Source of the DNA: a virus
Reading direction: 5' to 3' (one strand)
Length of the DNA: 31,648 bases
IMG/VR virus record: IMGVR_UViG_3300021356_000095
Coordinates: 1-31,648 of that record
Shown: positions 8,252 through 14,720 of the stretch, in pieces
Layout: the number at the start of each line of letters is the position of its first letter
How positions within the stretch are numbered: position 1 is the first letter of the stretch
Translations under genes and position numbers: made by a program
Notes under the pieces: generated by a model
The model's database searches: none
Told to the model about the DNA's origin: nothing
Seen by the model: only the letters and a program-made list of their open reading frames with translations

Positions 8252-8465
8252 TAACCTTCCTCGCCACACCCTCATCCGTAAAAAAGATGGGGGTATTTTT
8301 TTGACTAAGTGCAAAGTGCATCAACTTATGCATGGCAAGGAAGTGCCTTGTTATTTGGGTCATCGATATCTAGATGATGAGGCTCTTGACTATGAGCCTG
8401 GCACATGTTATATTGACAATATTGACCACGTTATTAATTATGAATCCACACCACTGGAAGTATAA
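8244..8465 (+). CDS. Small conserved-looking hypothetical protein
   Basis: A 73-residue product starting at ATG 8244, overlapping the cobS end by 8 nt. I do not recognise it. It has two cysteines, several histidines and an acidic C-terminal half (YLDDEALDYEPGTCYIDNIDH). A longer frame reaching upstream only shadows cobS. A terminator hairpin (8266-8302) lies inside its first codons. Either the terminator is leaky and the gene is read through, or this ORF is spurious and only the next gene is real; another in-frame ATG at 8329 would escape the hairpin. Confidence 0.55.
   Translation: MFDNLPRHTLIRKKDGGIFLTKCKVHQLMHGKEVPCYLGHRYLDDEALDYEPGTCYIDNIDHVINYESTPLEV
8266..8302 (+). terminator. Intrinsic terminator after cobS
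   Basis: ACCCTCATC (8268-8276) pairs with GATGGGGGT (8286-8294), with one wobble, around a 9-nt loop. It is followed directly by ATTTTTTT. It is a good intrinsic-terminator shape placed 15 nt past the cobS stop, although inside a small overlapping ORF. Confidence 0.6.
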
Positions 8466-8736
8466 TGAGGAAGAAATCCTCAATGAGTTGAAAGAATACA
8501 TTACTTCAACTTACAACCAGCACTATTCTGCTGGCACTGACAAAATCCAAACCCTTGACCTTATTGAAGCATGTGGTGACGGTGAAGCATTTTGTAGAAG
8601 CAACATCTTGAAGTATGCTTCTCGGTATGATAAGAAGGGCACTGCCCGCCGAGACCTTATCAAGATTCTCCACTATGCAGTCCTGCTACTGCACTTCAAT
8701 GATAAAAATGCACAACGTGAAGATTACAACCAATGA
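8440..8736 (+). CDS. DUF3310-like small protein (putative nucleotide-metabolism)
   Basis: A 98-residue product. The central part reads TLDLIEACGDGEAFCRSNILKY and then ASRYDKKGTARRDLIKILHYAVLLL. This is the layout of DUF3310 phage proteins (GdFxxGNxxKYxxRxxxKxxxxxDLxKAxxYL), small helical proteins often filed under nucleotide kinase or MazG-like. ATG 8440 gives the family-sized protein; longer in-frame starts upstream would add an unrelated hydrophobic segment. It overlaps the preceding ORF by 26 nt and gene 45 by 4 nt. Confidence 0.75.
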   Translation: MNPHHWKYNEEEILNELKEYITSTYNQHYSAGTDKIQTLDLIEACGDGEAFCRSNILKYASRYDKKGTARRDLIKILHYAVLLLHFNDKNAQREDYNQ

Positions 8737-9395
8737 GTAATATTGCCCTTTCAAAGACCACAATCGAAATCCTCAAAAATTTCTCTACAATCAATACGTC
8801 GATTGTCATCAAAGAGGGCAACGTCCTTCGCACCATCAGTAATGAAGAAAACATCCTTGCTACTGCAAAGGTGGAAGAAACGTTTCCACAAACGTTTGCT
8901 ATCTATGACTTGAATCAATTCCTTGCAGGTCTTTCCCTGTTTGAGAATCCTAGTCTGGTGTTTGACAATGATGACTATCTGATTATTAAGTCTGGTCGCT
9001 CCCGTGTTAAATACTATTTTAGCGACCCTGAGATTACTCTCAAGACTGCACCCGACAAGAAGGTAAACTATCCTGGGTCTGATGTTACTTTCTCTCTGTT
9101 TGCTAGTGACCTGTCGTCACTCAACAAAGCATCCAACGTTTACAAACTTCCTGATTTCGTAATCAATACAGACAATGAGATTAATCTCTCAGTTTGCGAC
9201 CTTGAAAACGATACCTCTCACGTCTATGATGTGACAGTCAAGGGTGAGTTTGAAGGTGCTCACAATCTCCACCTCAAGGTTGAGAATCTGCGCCTGATGC
9301 AGGGTGACTATACCGTTGGTGCTTCCAAGCATCTCATCACTGAGTGGAAGCATACAGACCTTGACCTGACCTATTACGTCGCACTGGAGCCTTGA
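8733..9395 (+). CDS. 45: gp45, sliding clamp
   Basis: DNA polymerase processivity clamp, which in T4 is also the mobile enhancer of late transcription through gp55. The product is 220 residues (T4 gp45: 228) and aligns from the start: LSKTTIEILKNFSTINTS against T4 LSKDTTALLKNFATINSG, then FAIYDLNQFLAGLSLF, ending in YYVALEP as T4 ends YVVALE. It is the first gene of the clamp/loader operon, with ATGA overlap on the upstream gene and TTGA overlap on speD. Confidence 0.95.
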   Translation: MSNIALSKTTIEILKNFSTINTSIVIKEGNVLRTISNEENILATAKVEETFPQTFAIYDLNQFLAGLSLFENPSLVFDNDDYLIIKSGRSRVKYYFSDPEITLKTAPDKKVNYPGSDVTFSLFASDLSSLNKASNVYKLPDFVINTDNEINLSVCDLENDTSHVYDVTVKGEFEGAHNLHLKVENLRLMQGDYTVGASKHLITEWKHTDLDLTYYVALEP

Positions 9396-9733
9396 AGCAC
9401 ATTCTATTTACTCTGAAAGGGTGTCCATTTTCATTGCTGGATGATGAGGCACACATTCGTAACGTGCTGGTCAATGCCGCTACGATGTCTCGGAGTACTT
9501 TACTGGATGTGTCTTCCCATAAATTTGACCCTTATGGTGTAACTGCCGTAGCTCTTCTTGCTGAATCTCATATCAGCATCCACACATGGCCAGAGAAGTG
9601 CATGGCAGTATGTGATGTATTTACTTGTGGTGACCACACCATGCCCAACTCAGCAGCGCAGTATATGTATGAGCGTATGGAAGCGTCTGACTGGGTTGGC
9701 ACTGAAATTTTGCGACCTTTAGATAATGAATGA
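9392..9733 (+). CDS. speD: S-adenosylmethionine decarboxylase proenzyme (auxiliary metabolic gene)
   Basis: Makes decarboxylated SAM for spermidine synthesis. The 113-residue product is the short bacterial SpeD type. The self-cleavage/pyruvoyl serine is S59 in LAESHISIHTWPE, with the catalytic H64 and C79 (DVFTCG), all present, so it should be active. The only start that keeps the conserved N terminus is TTG at 9392, overlapping the gene 45 stop as TTGA, with GGAG just upstream. It sits between the clamp and clamp-loader genes and overlaps gene 44 by 8 nt, so polyamine supply is tied to replisome expression. No speE is in the window. Confidence 0.92.
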   Translation: MKHILFTLKGCPFSLLDDEAHIRNVLVNAATMSRSTLLDVSSHKFDPYGVTAVALLAESHISIHTWPEKCMAVCDVFTCGDHTMPNSAAQYMYERMEASDWVGTEILRPLDNE

Positions 9734-10667
9734 TTTTTTGTGGGTGGAGAAGTATCGTCCTCATAAGATTGAGGATTGTATTCTCCCTACTTCGATGAAG
9801 AAAGTGTTTACTGGATTTGTAGAGCAGGGTGAGATTGCTAATCTCATGCTCTCTGGTCCTCCTGGTGTCGGTAAGACTACCGTTGCTAAGGCACTGTGTG
9901 AAGAGTTAGGTCTCAGTTATATTGTTATCAATGGCAGTGACGAAGGTCGCTTCCTTGATACTATCCGCACGAAAGTCCGTAACTTTGCTACTACCAAATC
10001 TTTGATTGGTGGTGGTGCTCACAAGGTGGTGATTATTGACGAGGCAGACAATACCACGCATGACGTGCAATTGTCTCTTCGCACCTTTGTGGAGGAGTAT
10101 CACACCAACTGCCGATTTATTTTTACCTGCAACTTTATCAATAAGATTGCAGAGCCACTGCATTCTCGATGCACAGTGGTTGACTTCCGAATTAAGCAGG
10201 CAGAGCAGCAGAAACTCCAAGCACAATTCTTTGACCGCTTGAAGGGCATCCTAGACGCCTCTGGCGTGACCTACGAGGATAAGGTCGTGGTCAAACTTAT
10301 CCAGCGTTACTACCCCGACTGGCGTCGTCTTCTGAATGAGGCACAGCGTCACTGTGCTGGTGGGTCTCTAGATGCTGCTGTGCTGTGTGATATTGCCGAT
10401 GTCAATATCGAAGAATTGATTCGTGCAATGAAGAATAAAGAGTTTACTACCGTGCGTAAGTGGGTGGTAAACAATATGGATAGTGACCCCAATATTATCA
10501 TGCGTAAAGTGTATGATAATCTGATTACTTTTATTGAAGGGTCTACTATTCCTCCTGCTGTCCTGGTTCTTGCTAAGTATCAGTATCAAGTTGCCTTTGT
10601 TGCCGACCAGGAAATCAATCTCTTGGCATGTCTTACTGAGTTGATGGTGGAGTGTAAATTCAAATGA
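9726..10667 (+). CDS. 44: gp44, clamp-loader large subunit (AAA+ ATPase)
   Basis: ATPase that loads gp45 onto primed DNA together with gp62. Walker A is GPPGVGKTT (44-52), Walker B VVIIDEAD (101-108), and the SRC arginine-finger motif is S147-R148-C149. The 313 residues match T4 gp44 (319). The last codons (VECKFK) lie in a 21-bp sequence that is repeated 365 bp downstream, at the end of the next ORF. In T4, 44 and 62 are adjacent; here three genes lie between them. Confidence 0.95.
   Translation: MNDFLWVEKYRPHKIEDCILPTSMKKVFTGFVEQGEIANLMLSGPPGVGKTTVAKALCEELGLSYIVINGSDEGRFLDTIRTKVRNFATTKSLIGGGAHKVVIIDEADNTTHDVQLSLRTFVEEYHTNCRFIFTCNFINKIAEPLHSRCTVVDFRIKQAEQQKLQAQFFDRLKGILDASGVTYEDKVVVKLIQRYYPDWRRLLNEAQRHCAGGSLDAAVLCDIADVNIEELIRAMKNKEFTTVRKWVVNNMDSDPNIIMRKVYDNLITFIEGSTIPPAVLVLAKYQYQVAFVADQEINLLACLTELMVECKFK
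10647..10667 (+). repeat. 21-bp direct repeat, left copy (end of gene 44)
   Basis: The perfect 21-bp sequence at 10647-10667 recurs at 11012-11032. It begins GTGGAGTGTAAATTC and ends with the ATGA stop/start overlap. It encodes VECKFK plus stop in both copies. Bases flanking it differ on both sides. Confidence 0.95.
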
Positions 10668-11032
10668 GAAATCCCTACAAACTAATTCTTTCTAATGCTA
10701 AAGGTGCTCAAAACGGGTGGAATAAAAAACATCAAAAAGTGGGCATCAACCGTAGAGTAAAGGAATTTACTATTACTTGGGAAGATGTTGAAAGAGTATT
10801 TCTGCAACAAAATGGAAAAAGTAAGTGGTTGGGTATTCCTATTGATGCGAATGATGTGTTTAGGAAACATTATCCATTAGCTCCAAGTTTAGATCGTCTG
10901 GATAATGATAAAGACTATACTCCAGATAATATTTGTATTAGCACACGATTTGAAAACTATGGATTCAATAAGTGTGATGAAGACATAAAAAAAGAATGTG
11001 TTAAAAAAATTGTGGAGTGTAAATTCAAATGA
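10664..11032 (+). CDS. HNH-like endonuclease, probable homing-type insert
   Basis: A 122-residue basic protein. The C-terminal half has PSLDRLDNDKDYTPDNICIST followed by an N (RFEN), the signature of a small phage HNH subgroup in which SxDRxDnxxGYtxDN replaces the classical HH. Upstream, FLQQNGKSKWLGIPID matches the 'Q.G.C..TGIP' strand of that group but without its cysteine. Target DNA is unknown. The sequence is visibly more A-rich than gene 44. Its last six codons are a copy of the gene 44 tail, and it starts with ATGA overlap, so gene 44 stays intact and the next gene keeps its coupling. This is what a free-standing homing gene at a cleaved site would look like; activity is inferred. Confidence 0.75.
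   Translation: MRNPYKLILSNAKGAQNGWNKKHQKVGINRRVKEFTITWEDVERVFLQQNGKSKWLGIPIDANDVFRKHYPLAPSLDRLDNDKDYTPDNICISTRFENYGFNKCDEDIKKECVKKIVECKFK
10668..11032 (+). mobile_element. 365-bp insertion carrying the HNH-like ORF
   Basis: The segment between the left repeat and the end of the right repeat contains only the HNH-like gene. Recombination between the two 21-bp copies would remove exactly 365 bp and leave gene 44 fused by ATGA to the oxygenase gene. No terminal inverted repeats are visible, so this is not a classical IS. Confidence 0.55.
11012..11032 (+). repeat. 21-bp direct repeat, right copy (end of HNH-like ORF)
   Basis: Second copy of the sequence at 10647-10667. It supplies the last codons of the HNH-like gene and the ATGA start overlap of the oxygenase gene at 11029. 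Confidence 0.95.
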
Positions 11033-11574
11033 AGACTATTGTAATCCCACAAACACCTGAGTATCAATCATTGAAGACAGATGTCCTGTCCTCAAACTTT
11101 CCGTGGGTTTATGTAGAAACTCCATTTGGACCTGCTACAGAAGAAGATAAGAAACTGTGGAATTGTTTTCCATATTTTAGTCACTCTGTGCTGAGAGCTC
11201 CTGGTGCTGGTGGTGACCAAAATATTTTCTCCCTTACAAATTCTGAATGGGCACCACTCTGCAACGAAGTCTTGAAACAAATTAGTCGAGAAAACAATCT
11301 TGATATCAATGTAGTTTTGAGAATCAATTTTAATCTGACTCTTCCCTCAGATAATGATAGACCAGATAGAAGACATGTTGACCATAACTTCCCACATAAA
11401 AATATGTTGGTATATCTAACAGAGTGTGATGGTGGAGAGACAGTAGTATTTGGTGAAACAACTGAAGAGTATTTTCCAGTAGAAGATACTGGGATTGTGT
11501 TTGGTGGAGACGAGCACTATTACTTCTATCCTAAGAGTGGTAGAAGAGTTGTAATGGTAGTAACATACATTTGA
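11029..11574 (+). CDS. 2OG-Fe(II) oxygenase-like protein 1
   Basis: A 181-residue protein with the double-stranded beta-helix pattern of 2-oxoglutarate/Fe(II) dioxygenases. HVD (H116, D118) is followed by NMLVYLTECDGGETVVFGE, then a distal H163 and GRR (R172 or R173), supplying the metal triad and a 2OG-binding arginine. The substrate is unknown; a protein, nucleic-acid or lipid hydroxylase are all possible. It lies between the HNH-like insert and a Dam-like methylase, so a DNA-modification role is worth considering but is only positional. It differs in motif from the oxygenases at 13822 and 20459. Confidence 0.78.
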   Translation: MKTIVIPQTPEYQSLKTDVLSSNFPWVYVETPFGPATEEDKKLWNCFPYFSHSVLRAPGAGGDQNIFSLTNSEWAPLCNEVLKQISRENNLDINVVLRINFNLTLPSDNDRPDRRHVDHNFPHKNMLVYLTECDGGETVVFGETTEEYFPVEDTGIVFGGDEHYYFYPKSGRRVVMVVTYI

Positions 11575-11575
11575 T

Positions 11576-12457
11576 ATGAAATCCTTGAAAACCCCTTTAC
11601 GTTACCCAGGTGGCAAGTCTCGCGCCTGTGTAAAACTGGCACAGTATCTGCCAGACATGAAACAATACAAAGAGTTTCGAGAGCCATTCCTTGGTGGTGG
11701 TAGTGTCGCACTATACATGACCAAGCAATATCCTCACCTAGATATTTGGGTAAATGATTTGTATGAACCTCTCTATAATTTTTGGAGAGAATTGCAGGAC
11801 AATGGTCAGGCACTTGCCGAGCAACTGAGACAATACAAGATTGATAACCCTACACCTGACACTGCCAAGAATCTTTTTCTAGAATCAAAGGAGATTGTTA
11901 ATGAAGATTCCGTTTCCAATTTACTTCGTGCTTGTAGTTTCTACGTTATTAACAAGTGCTCTTTTTCTGGTCTCACTGAGTCCTCATCCTTTAGCAGGCA
12001 AGCGTCAGACTCCAACTTCTCAATGCGAGGAATTGATAAACTACCTGAATACTCAGGACTGATTGAAAACTGGAAAATTACTAACTTGTCTTATGAATAC
12101 CTCCTTAGCGATAACAAGCAGACATTCACTTACCTCGACCCCCCTTATGAGATTGGAAGTAATCTCTACGGAAAGCGAGGCTCTATGCATTCCCAATTCA
12201 ACCACGACCATTTTGCTATCAAGTGTGACCGCTTTGTTGGTCCTCAACTTATATCTTATAATTCGTCTCAACTCATTCGTGAGAGGTTTGAAGACTGGCA
12301 AGCAGCAGAATTCTCCCACACCTACACCATGCGATCCGTGGGAGACTACATGAAGGACCAACATGAAAGAAAAGAATTAGTATTGTTTAATTATGACCGC
12401 ACCAACTCTCTCACAGATTCTCTATTCAATCAATCAGTCAAAGAAGCATCTGTATGA
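11576..12457 (+). CDS. dam: Dam-type (D12 class) DNA adenine methyltransferase
   Basis: N6-adenine methylase of 293 residues. The N terminus LRYPGGKSR is typical of the D12/Dam family. The SAM-binding motif is REPFLGGGSVAL (about residues 35-46) and the catalytic motif TYLDPPYEIG is near residue 183. The family commonly targets GATC, but the sequence alone does not fix the site. GATC is very scarce in most of this window. The last 65 nt overlap the gene 62 start in another frame, suggesting the gene arrived between 44 and 62. It lies 1 nt after the oxygenase stop. It could protect phage DNA from host restriction. Confidence 0.9.
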   Translation: MKSLKTPLRYPGGKSRACVKLAQYLPDMKQYKEFREPFLGGGSVALYMTKQYPHLDIWVNDLYEPLYNFWRELQDNGQALAEQLRQYKIDNPTPDTAKNLFLESKEIVNEDSVSNLLRACSFYVINKCSFSGLTESSSFSRQASDSNFSMRGIDKLPEYSGLIENWKITNLSYEYLLSDNKQTFTYLDPPYEIGSNLYGKRGSMHSQFNHDHFAIKCDRFVGPQLISYNSSQLIRERFEDWQAAEFSHTYTMRSVGDYMKDQHERKELVLFNYDRTNSLTDSLFNQSVKEASV

Positions 12458-12776
12458 AGAGGAGGATGCTAAGTCATACCCACCTTTCATTGTAAACAAG
12501 TGCCTGTCTGGTTTTCTGGACACTGTGCTGTATGCAAATGAAATGAATATGCACCCTCATCTAGACAAGAAGATTCAATATGACTTTTTTATAAATAGTA
12601 TCACGCCAAGGAAGAGATTCTCTCCTTGGGAGAAGAAGTCTTCAATTGATTGTCTTGATGCAGTCAAAGAATATTATGGGTATAGCACCGATAAGGCTTT
12701 GCAAGCGTTGAGGATTTTAAATAATGAGCAACTTGAAGAGATTAAACGCTTAGTAAATAAAGGTGGTAGACGATGA
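12393..12776 (+). CDS. 62: gp62, clamp-loader small subunit
   Basis: Non-ATPase partner of gp44. The 127-residue product has the cyanophage gp62 pattern: ILYSINQSKKHLYEEED at the start, then FIVNKCLSGFLDTVLYANEMNM, QYDFFINSITPRKRFSPW (like T4 MAAVPRGKRYGKW) and a C-terminal helix. It is shorter than T4 gp62 (187), which is usual for cyanophages. The ATG at 12393 lies 65 nt inside dam; no later ATG would keep the conserved N terminus. A regA ATGA overlap follows, as in the T4 44-62-regA order. Confidence 0.85.
   Translation: MTAPTLSQILYSINQSKKHLYEEEDAKSYPPFIVNKCLSGFLDTVLYANEMNMHPHLDKKIQYDFFINSITPRKRFSPWEKKSSIDCLDAVKEYYGYSTDKALQALRILNNEQLEEIKRLVNKGGRR
12590..12629 (+). promoter_or_regulatory. 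Late-promoter-like TATAAATA plus dyad inside gene 62
   Basis: TATAAATA (12590-12597) equals the T4 late -10 consensus, but it is in coding sequence. Sixteen nt after its start begins a dyad CCAAGG...CCTTGG (12606-12629) with AGAGA/TCTCT inside. It could provide a late regA transcript; coding constraint is an equally good explanation. Confidence 0.25.
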
Positions 12777-13201
12777 CAACTGACGTAGAAGTTAAGTGGA
12801 ATCAAACTGATATGATTGAAGTGACTCTCAATGAGCCTGATGATTTTCTGAAGGTTAGAGAGACTCTTACTCGCATCGGTGTGGCATCTAGAAAGGAAAA
12901 GATTATCTATCAATCCTGCCATATTCTGCATAAACAAGGCAAATATTATATTGTCCATTTCAAAGAGTTGTTTGCTTTGGATGGAAAGAAGACAAATCTA
13001 TCGTTGAATGATATTCAACGTAGAAACAGAATTGTCCAGCTACTCTCTGATTGGGGATTGATTACTGTATCTAAACCAGAATCAATTGCAGACGTTGCTC
13101 CCCTCAACCAGATTAAAGTCCTTGCTTTTAAAGAGAAGGATGAGTGGACTCTTGAAAGTAAATATAACATTGGTCGCAAGAAAGTAGAGGCAACCGAATG
13201 A
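12773..13201 (+). CDS. regA: RegA translational repressor
   Basis: Binds initiation regions of early mRNAs and blocks their translation; in T4 targets include 44, 45 and regA itself. The product is 142 residues. Residues 14 onward align with T4 RegA: MIEVTLNEPDDFLKVRETLTRIG against MIEITLKKPEDFLKVKETLTRMG in T4 (compared in parts), then IIYQSCHILHKQGKYYIVHFKE. The protein has an extra 13-residue N terminus before the T4-like Met (ATG at 12812), so a shorter start is possible. It is followed by a strong terminator. Confidence 0.95.
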   Translation: MTTDVEVKWNQTDMIEVTLNEPDDFLKVRETLTRIGVASRKEKIIYQSCHILHKQGKYYIVHFKELFALDGKKTNLSLNDIQRRNRIVQLLSDWGLITVSKPESIADVAPLNQIKVLAFKEKDEWTLESKYNIGRKKVEATE

Positions 13202-13206
13202 CTTAG

Positions 13207-13232
13207 TGGGGGTAACTACACCCCCATTTTTT
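13207..13232 (+). terminator. Intrinsic terminator after regA
   Basis: TGGGGGT (13207-13213) pairs perfectly with ACCCCCA (13220-13226) around a 6-nt loop and is followed by six T. It closes the 45-44-62-regA early operon. Confidence 0.88.
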
Positions 13233-13241
13233 ATGCCTACG

Positions 13242-13249
13242 AATAAATA
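13242..13249 (+). promoter_or_regulatory. T4-type late promoter upstream of hsp20
   Basis: AATAAATA (one mismatch to TATAAATA) lies 9 nt after the regA terminator and 65 nt before the hsp20 ATG. The leader 13250-13306 holds a small CC-TTC-GG hairpin and the pyrimidine tract TCCTTTCT (13271-13278), partly complementary to the Shine-Dalgarno AAGGAGAAAG. Confidence 0.55.
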
Positions 13250-13306
13250 TTTGCATGGATGCCTTCGGGGTCCTTTCTATAACTCGCTTTTTTAAGGAGA
13301 AAGAAA

Positions 13307-13753
13307 ATGCAAAAATACACTTGGGACATTTATGCTCCCTTCGGAGTTGGTTTGGATGATGTATTTCATCGACTAGATTCGATGACTGGACACAACACAA
13401 ACTACCCACCCTATAATATCATCAAGCATGATAGCAGTAACTACGAAATTGAAATCGCTCTTGCAGGATTTAAAGCAGAGGAGATTGAAGTCACTACAGA
13501 ATCTAACATTCTCAGAATTGCCAGCAGACATCAGAAAGGAAATACTGATGTCCGCTATGTCCACAAAGGATTATCAAAACGCTCTTTTAACAATTCCTGG
13601 CAACTAGCAGATGATGTAAGAGTAACCGATGTGCAATATGAAGATGGACTACTATCTGTTTCGCTGGAGAAAATTATCCCAGAGCACCAAAAGAAAGTTA
13701 CATACACTATCGGTGAAGCGAAAACTTCAGACCAACAATTTCTAACTGAATAA
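13307..13753 (+). CDS. hsp20: Small heat shock protein Hsp20 (alpha-crystallin family)
   Basis: ATP-independent holdase chaperone, common in cyanophages, where a role in virion assembly or host proteostasis has been suggested. The 148-residue product has the IbpA-type N-terminal region (FHRLDSM...YPPYNI) and an alpha-crystallin domain: YEIEIALAGFKAEEIEVTTE, then VHKGLSKRSFNNSWQLADDV, then YEDGLLSVSLEKIIPE with the GLL/L-V-L edge strand. A strong AAGGAG (13294-13299) precedes ATG 13307. It is a single gene between two terminators, with a late-type promoter upstream. Confidence 0.93.
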   Translation: MQKYTWDIYAPFGVGLDDVFHRLDSMTGHNTNYPPYNIIKHDSSNYEIEIALAGFKAEEIEVTTESNILRIASRHQKGNTDVRYVHKGLSKRSFNNSWQLADDVRVTDVQYEDGLLSVSLEKIIPEHQKKVTYTIGEAKTSDQQFLTE

Positions 13754-13756
13754 ATA
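13749..13756 (+). promoter_or_regulatory. Late-promoter-like motif at the hsp20 stop
   Basis: AATAAATA overlaps the hsp20 stop codon, 66 nt before the next ATG. A terminator hairpin begins 28 nt downstream of the motif start, so a transcript from here would carry the hairpin near its 5' end. Confidence 0.4.
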
Positions 13757-13776
13757 CAACTGAATATCGTCGCCGC

Positions 13777-13817
13777 AGGGACAGGGTTGGTTACAGTCAA
13801 CCCAAGTCCCTCTTTTT
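13777..13817 (+). terminator. Two-segment intrinsic terminator after hsp20
   Basis: AGGGAC (13777-13782) pairs with GTCCCT (13806-13811), and GGGTTG (13784-13789) pairs with CAACCC (13798-13803), separated by an A/AA internal bulge. The run CTTTTT follows. It ends 4 nt before the next gene. Confidence 0.85.
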
Positions 13818-13821
13818 ATCT

Positions 13822-14364
13822 ATGACTACATTTATTGAAACTTACAGTGATGTTTTACAGAGACGAGTATGTAAAACTTTAATTGATTGGTTTGAAGATA
13901 ATCCAAACTTCCATGAGAAACAGGAGTTGGGTTACAAGCAATCAACAGATGCATTGATGCTTATGGAAAGCAATACATATCCTTCCAGAGTAATTATGGA
14001 AGCGATAAGTCAATGTGTAGAAAAATACAAAGACAAGTATGAAGTAATGGATGGTATGCCACATAGGTGGGCACTATCAAATTATTATAGAATACAAAGA
14101 TACTATCCTAATGAAGGATATTCAGAAAAACATTTTGAGCATTCTCCGAATAATTATCCAAACAGGATGATGGTGTGGATGCTGTATTTGAATACACTTA
14201 CGGATGGCGGTACAAGGTTTCCTCAGCATGACTTGACAGTTAATGCAGATGCGGGTAAGATGGTATTATGGCCTGCGTATTGGACACATGTGCATCATGG
14301 TATAGTCAGTCGCACGCAAACTAAATATATTGCCACAGGTTGGTTTGAATTTATTACGGAGTAA
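13822..14364 (+). CDS. 2OG-Fe(II) oxygenase-like protein 2
   Basis: A 180-residue dioxygenase-fold protein of a family common in T4-like cyanophages. The metal pair is HFE (H104, E106) in GYSEKHFEHS. It is followed by MMVWMLYLNTLTDGGTRF, a distal histidine in WTHVHHG (H156-H159) and KYIATGWF (K168), the prolyl-hydroxylase-like order with the 2OG-binding basic residue near the end. The acidic ligand is glutamate, as in its relatives, and not aspartate. The substrate is unknown. It starts 4 nt after a terminator, with no clear Shine-Dalgarno, and is 2 nt from the next ATG. Confidence 0.82.
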   Translation: MTTFIETYSDVLQRRVCKTLIDWFEDNPNFHEKQELGYKQSTDALMLMESNTYPSRVIMEAISQCVEKYKDKYEVMDGMPHRWALSNYYRIQRYYPNEGYSEKHFEHSPNNYPNRMMVWMLYLNTLTDGGTRFPQHDLTVNADAGKMVLWPAYWTHVHHGIVSRTQTKYIATGWFEFITE

Positions 14365-14366
14365 CA

Positions 14367-14720
14367 ATGGTCCCAAAAGTTTTAGTATTTAAGTCTGGTG
14401 AGCGTGTTATCGCTGGTGCTTCCGAGATGACTGATAAGAATACTGGTAAAGGTATTTGTTTGGTTATCAAGTGCCCTTACATTCTTACGCTTAATCCCAA
14501 ACCAGATGATGCAGAAGAGTATTCGGTAAACTTCAGTAAGTGGAATCCTTTCACTCCTGACACCACTTTCAATGTGCCATACGATGCTGTGGTGTGTCTC
14601 AGTGATGTGGAGCAAGGCATCCTTGACGTTTACATGGAAAGGTTTGCACAAGAATTGACTTATGAAGAAGAGGAGGAGGAAGATGATGCAGAATCTGAAA
14701 CTGCTGCTACTGAAGAATAA
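14367..14720 (+). CDS. Small Sm-like protein with acidic tail
   Basis: 117 residues, function not recognised. The N terminus VLVFKSGERVIAGASE...GICLVIKCPYILTLNP follows the same strand order as the proteins at 784 and 14686. The C-terminal tail (about residues 98-117) is almost all Glu/Asp with some Ala/Thr. The DNA encoding that tail (AGGAGGAGGA, 14671-14680) also forms the Shine-Dalgarno of the next gene. It lies directly between the second oxygenase and the polymerase gene. Confidence 0.78.
   Translation: MVPKVLVFKSGERVIAGASEMTDKNTGKGICLVIKCPYILTLNPKPDDAEEYSVNFSKWNPFTPDTTFNVPYDAVVCLSDVEQGILDVYMERFAQELTYEEEEEEDDAESETAATEE

Noticed and set aside
8279-8287. A-rich AAAAAAG run in ORF 8244 as a second frameshift site
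   Set aside because: The phase is wrong (codons CGT AAA AAA GAT), so it is not an X XXY YYZ heptamer, and no in-frame extension follows.
8374-8439. Upstream extension of the DUF3310-like gene
   Set aside because: It adds a hydrophobic segment (LAHVILTILTTLLIM) that is a frame shadow of the preceding ORF and not part of the family.
10664-11032. Insertion sequence with transposase at gene 44
   Set aside because: No terminal inverted repeats and no transposase; the 21-bp duplication with an HNH-like ORF fits a homing-type gene better.
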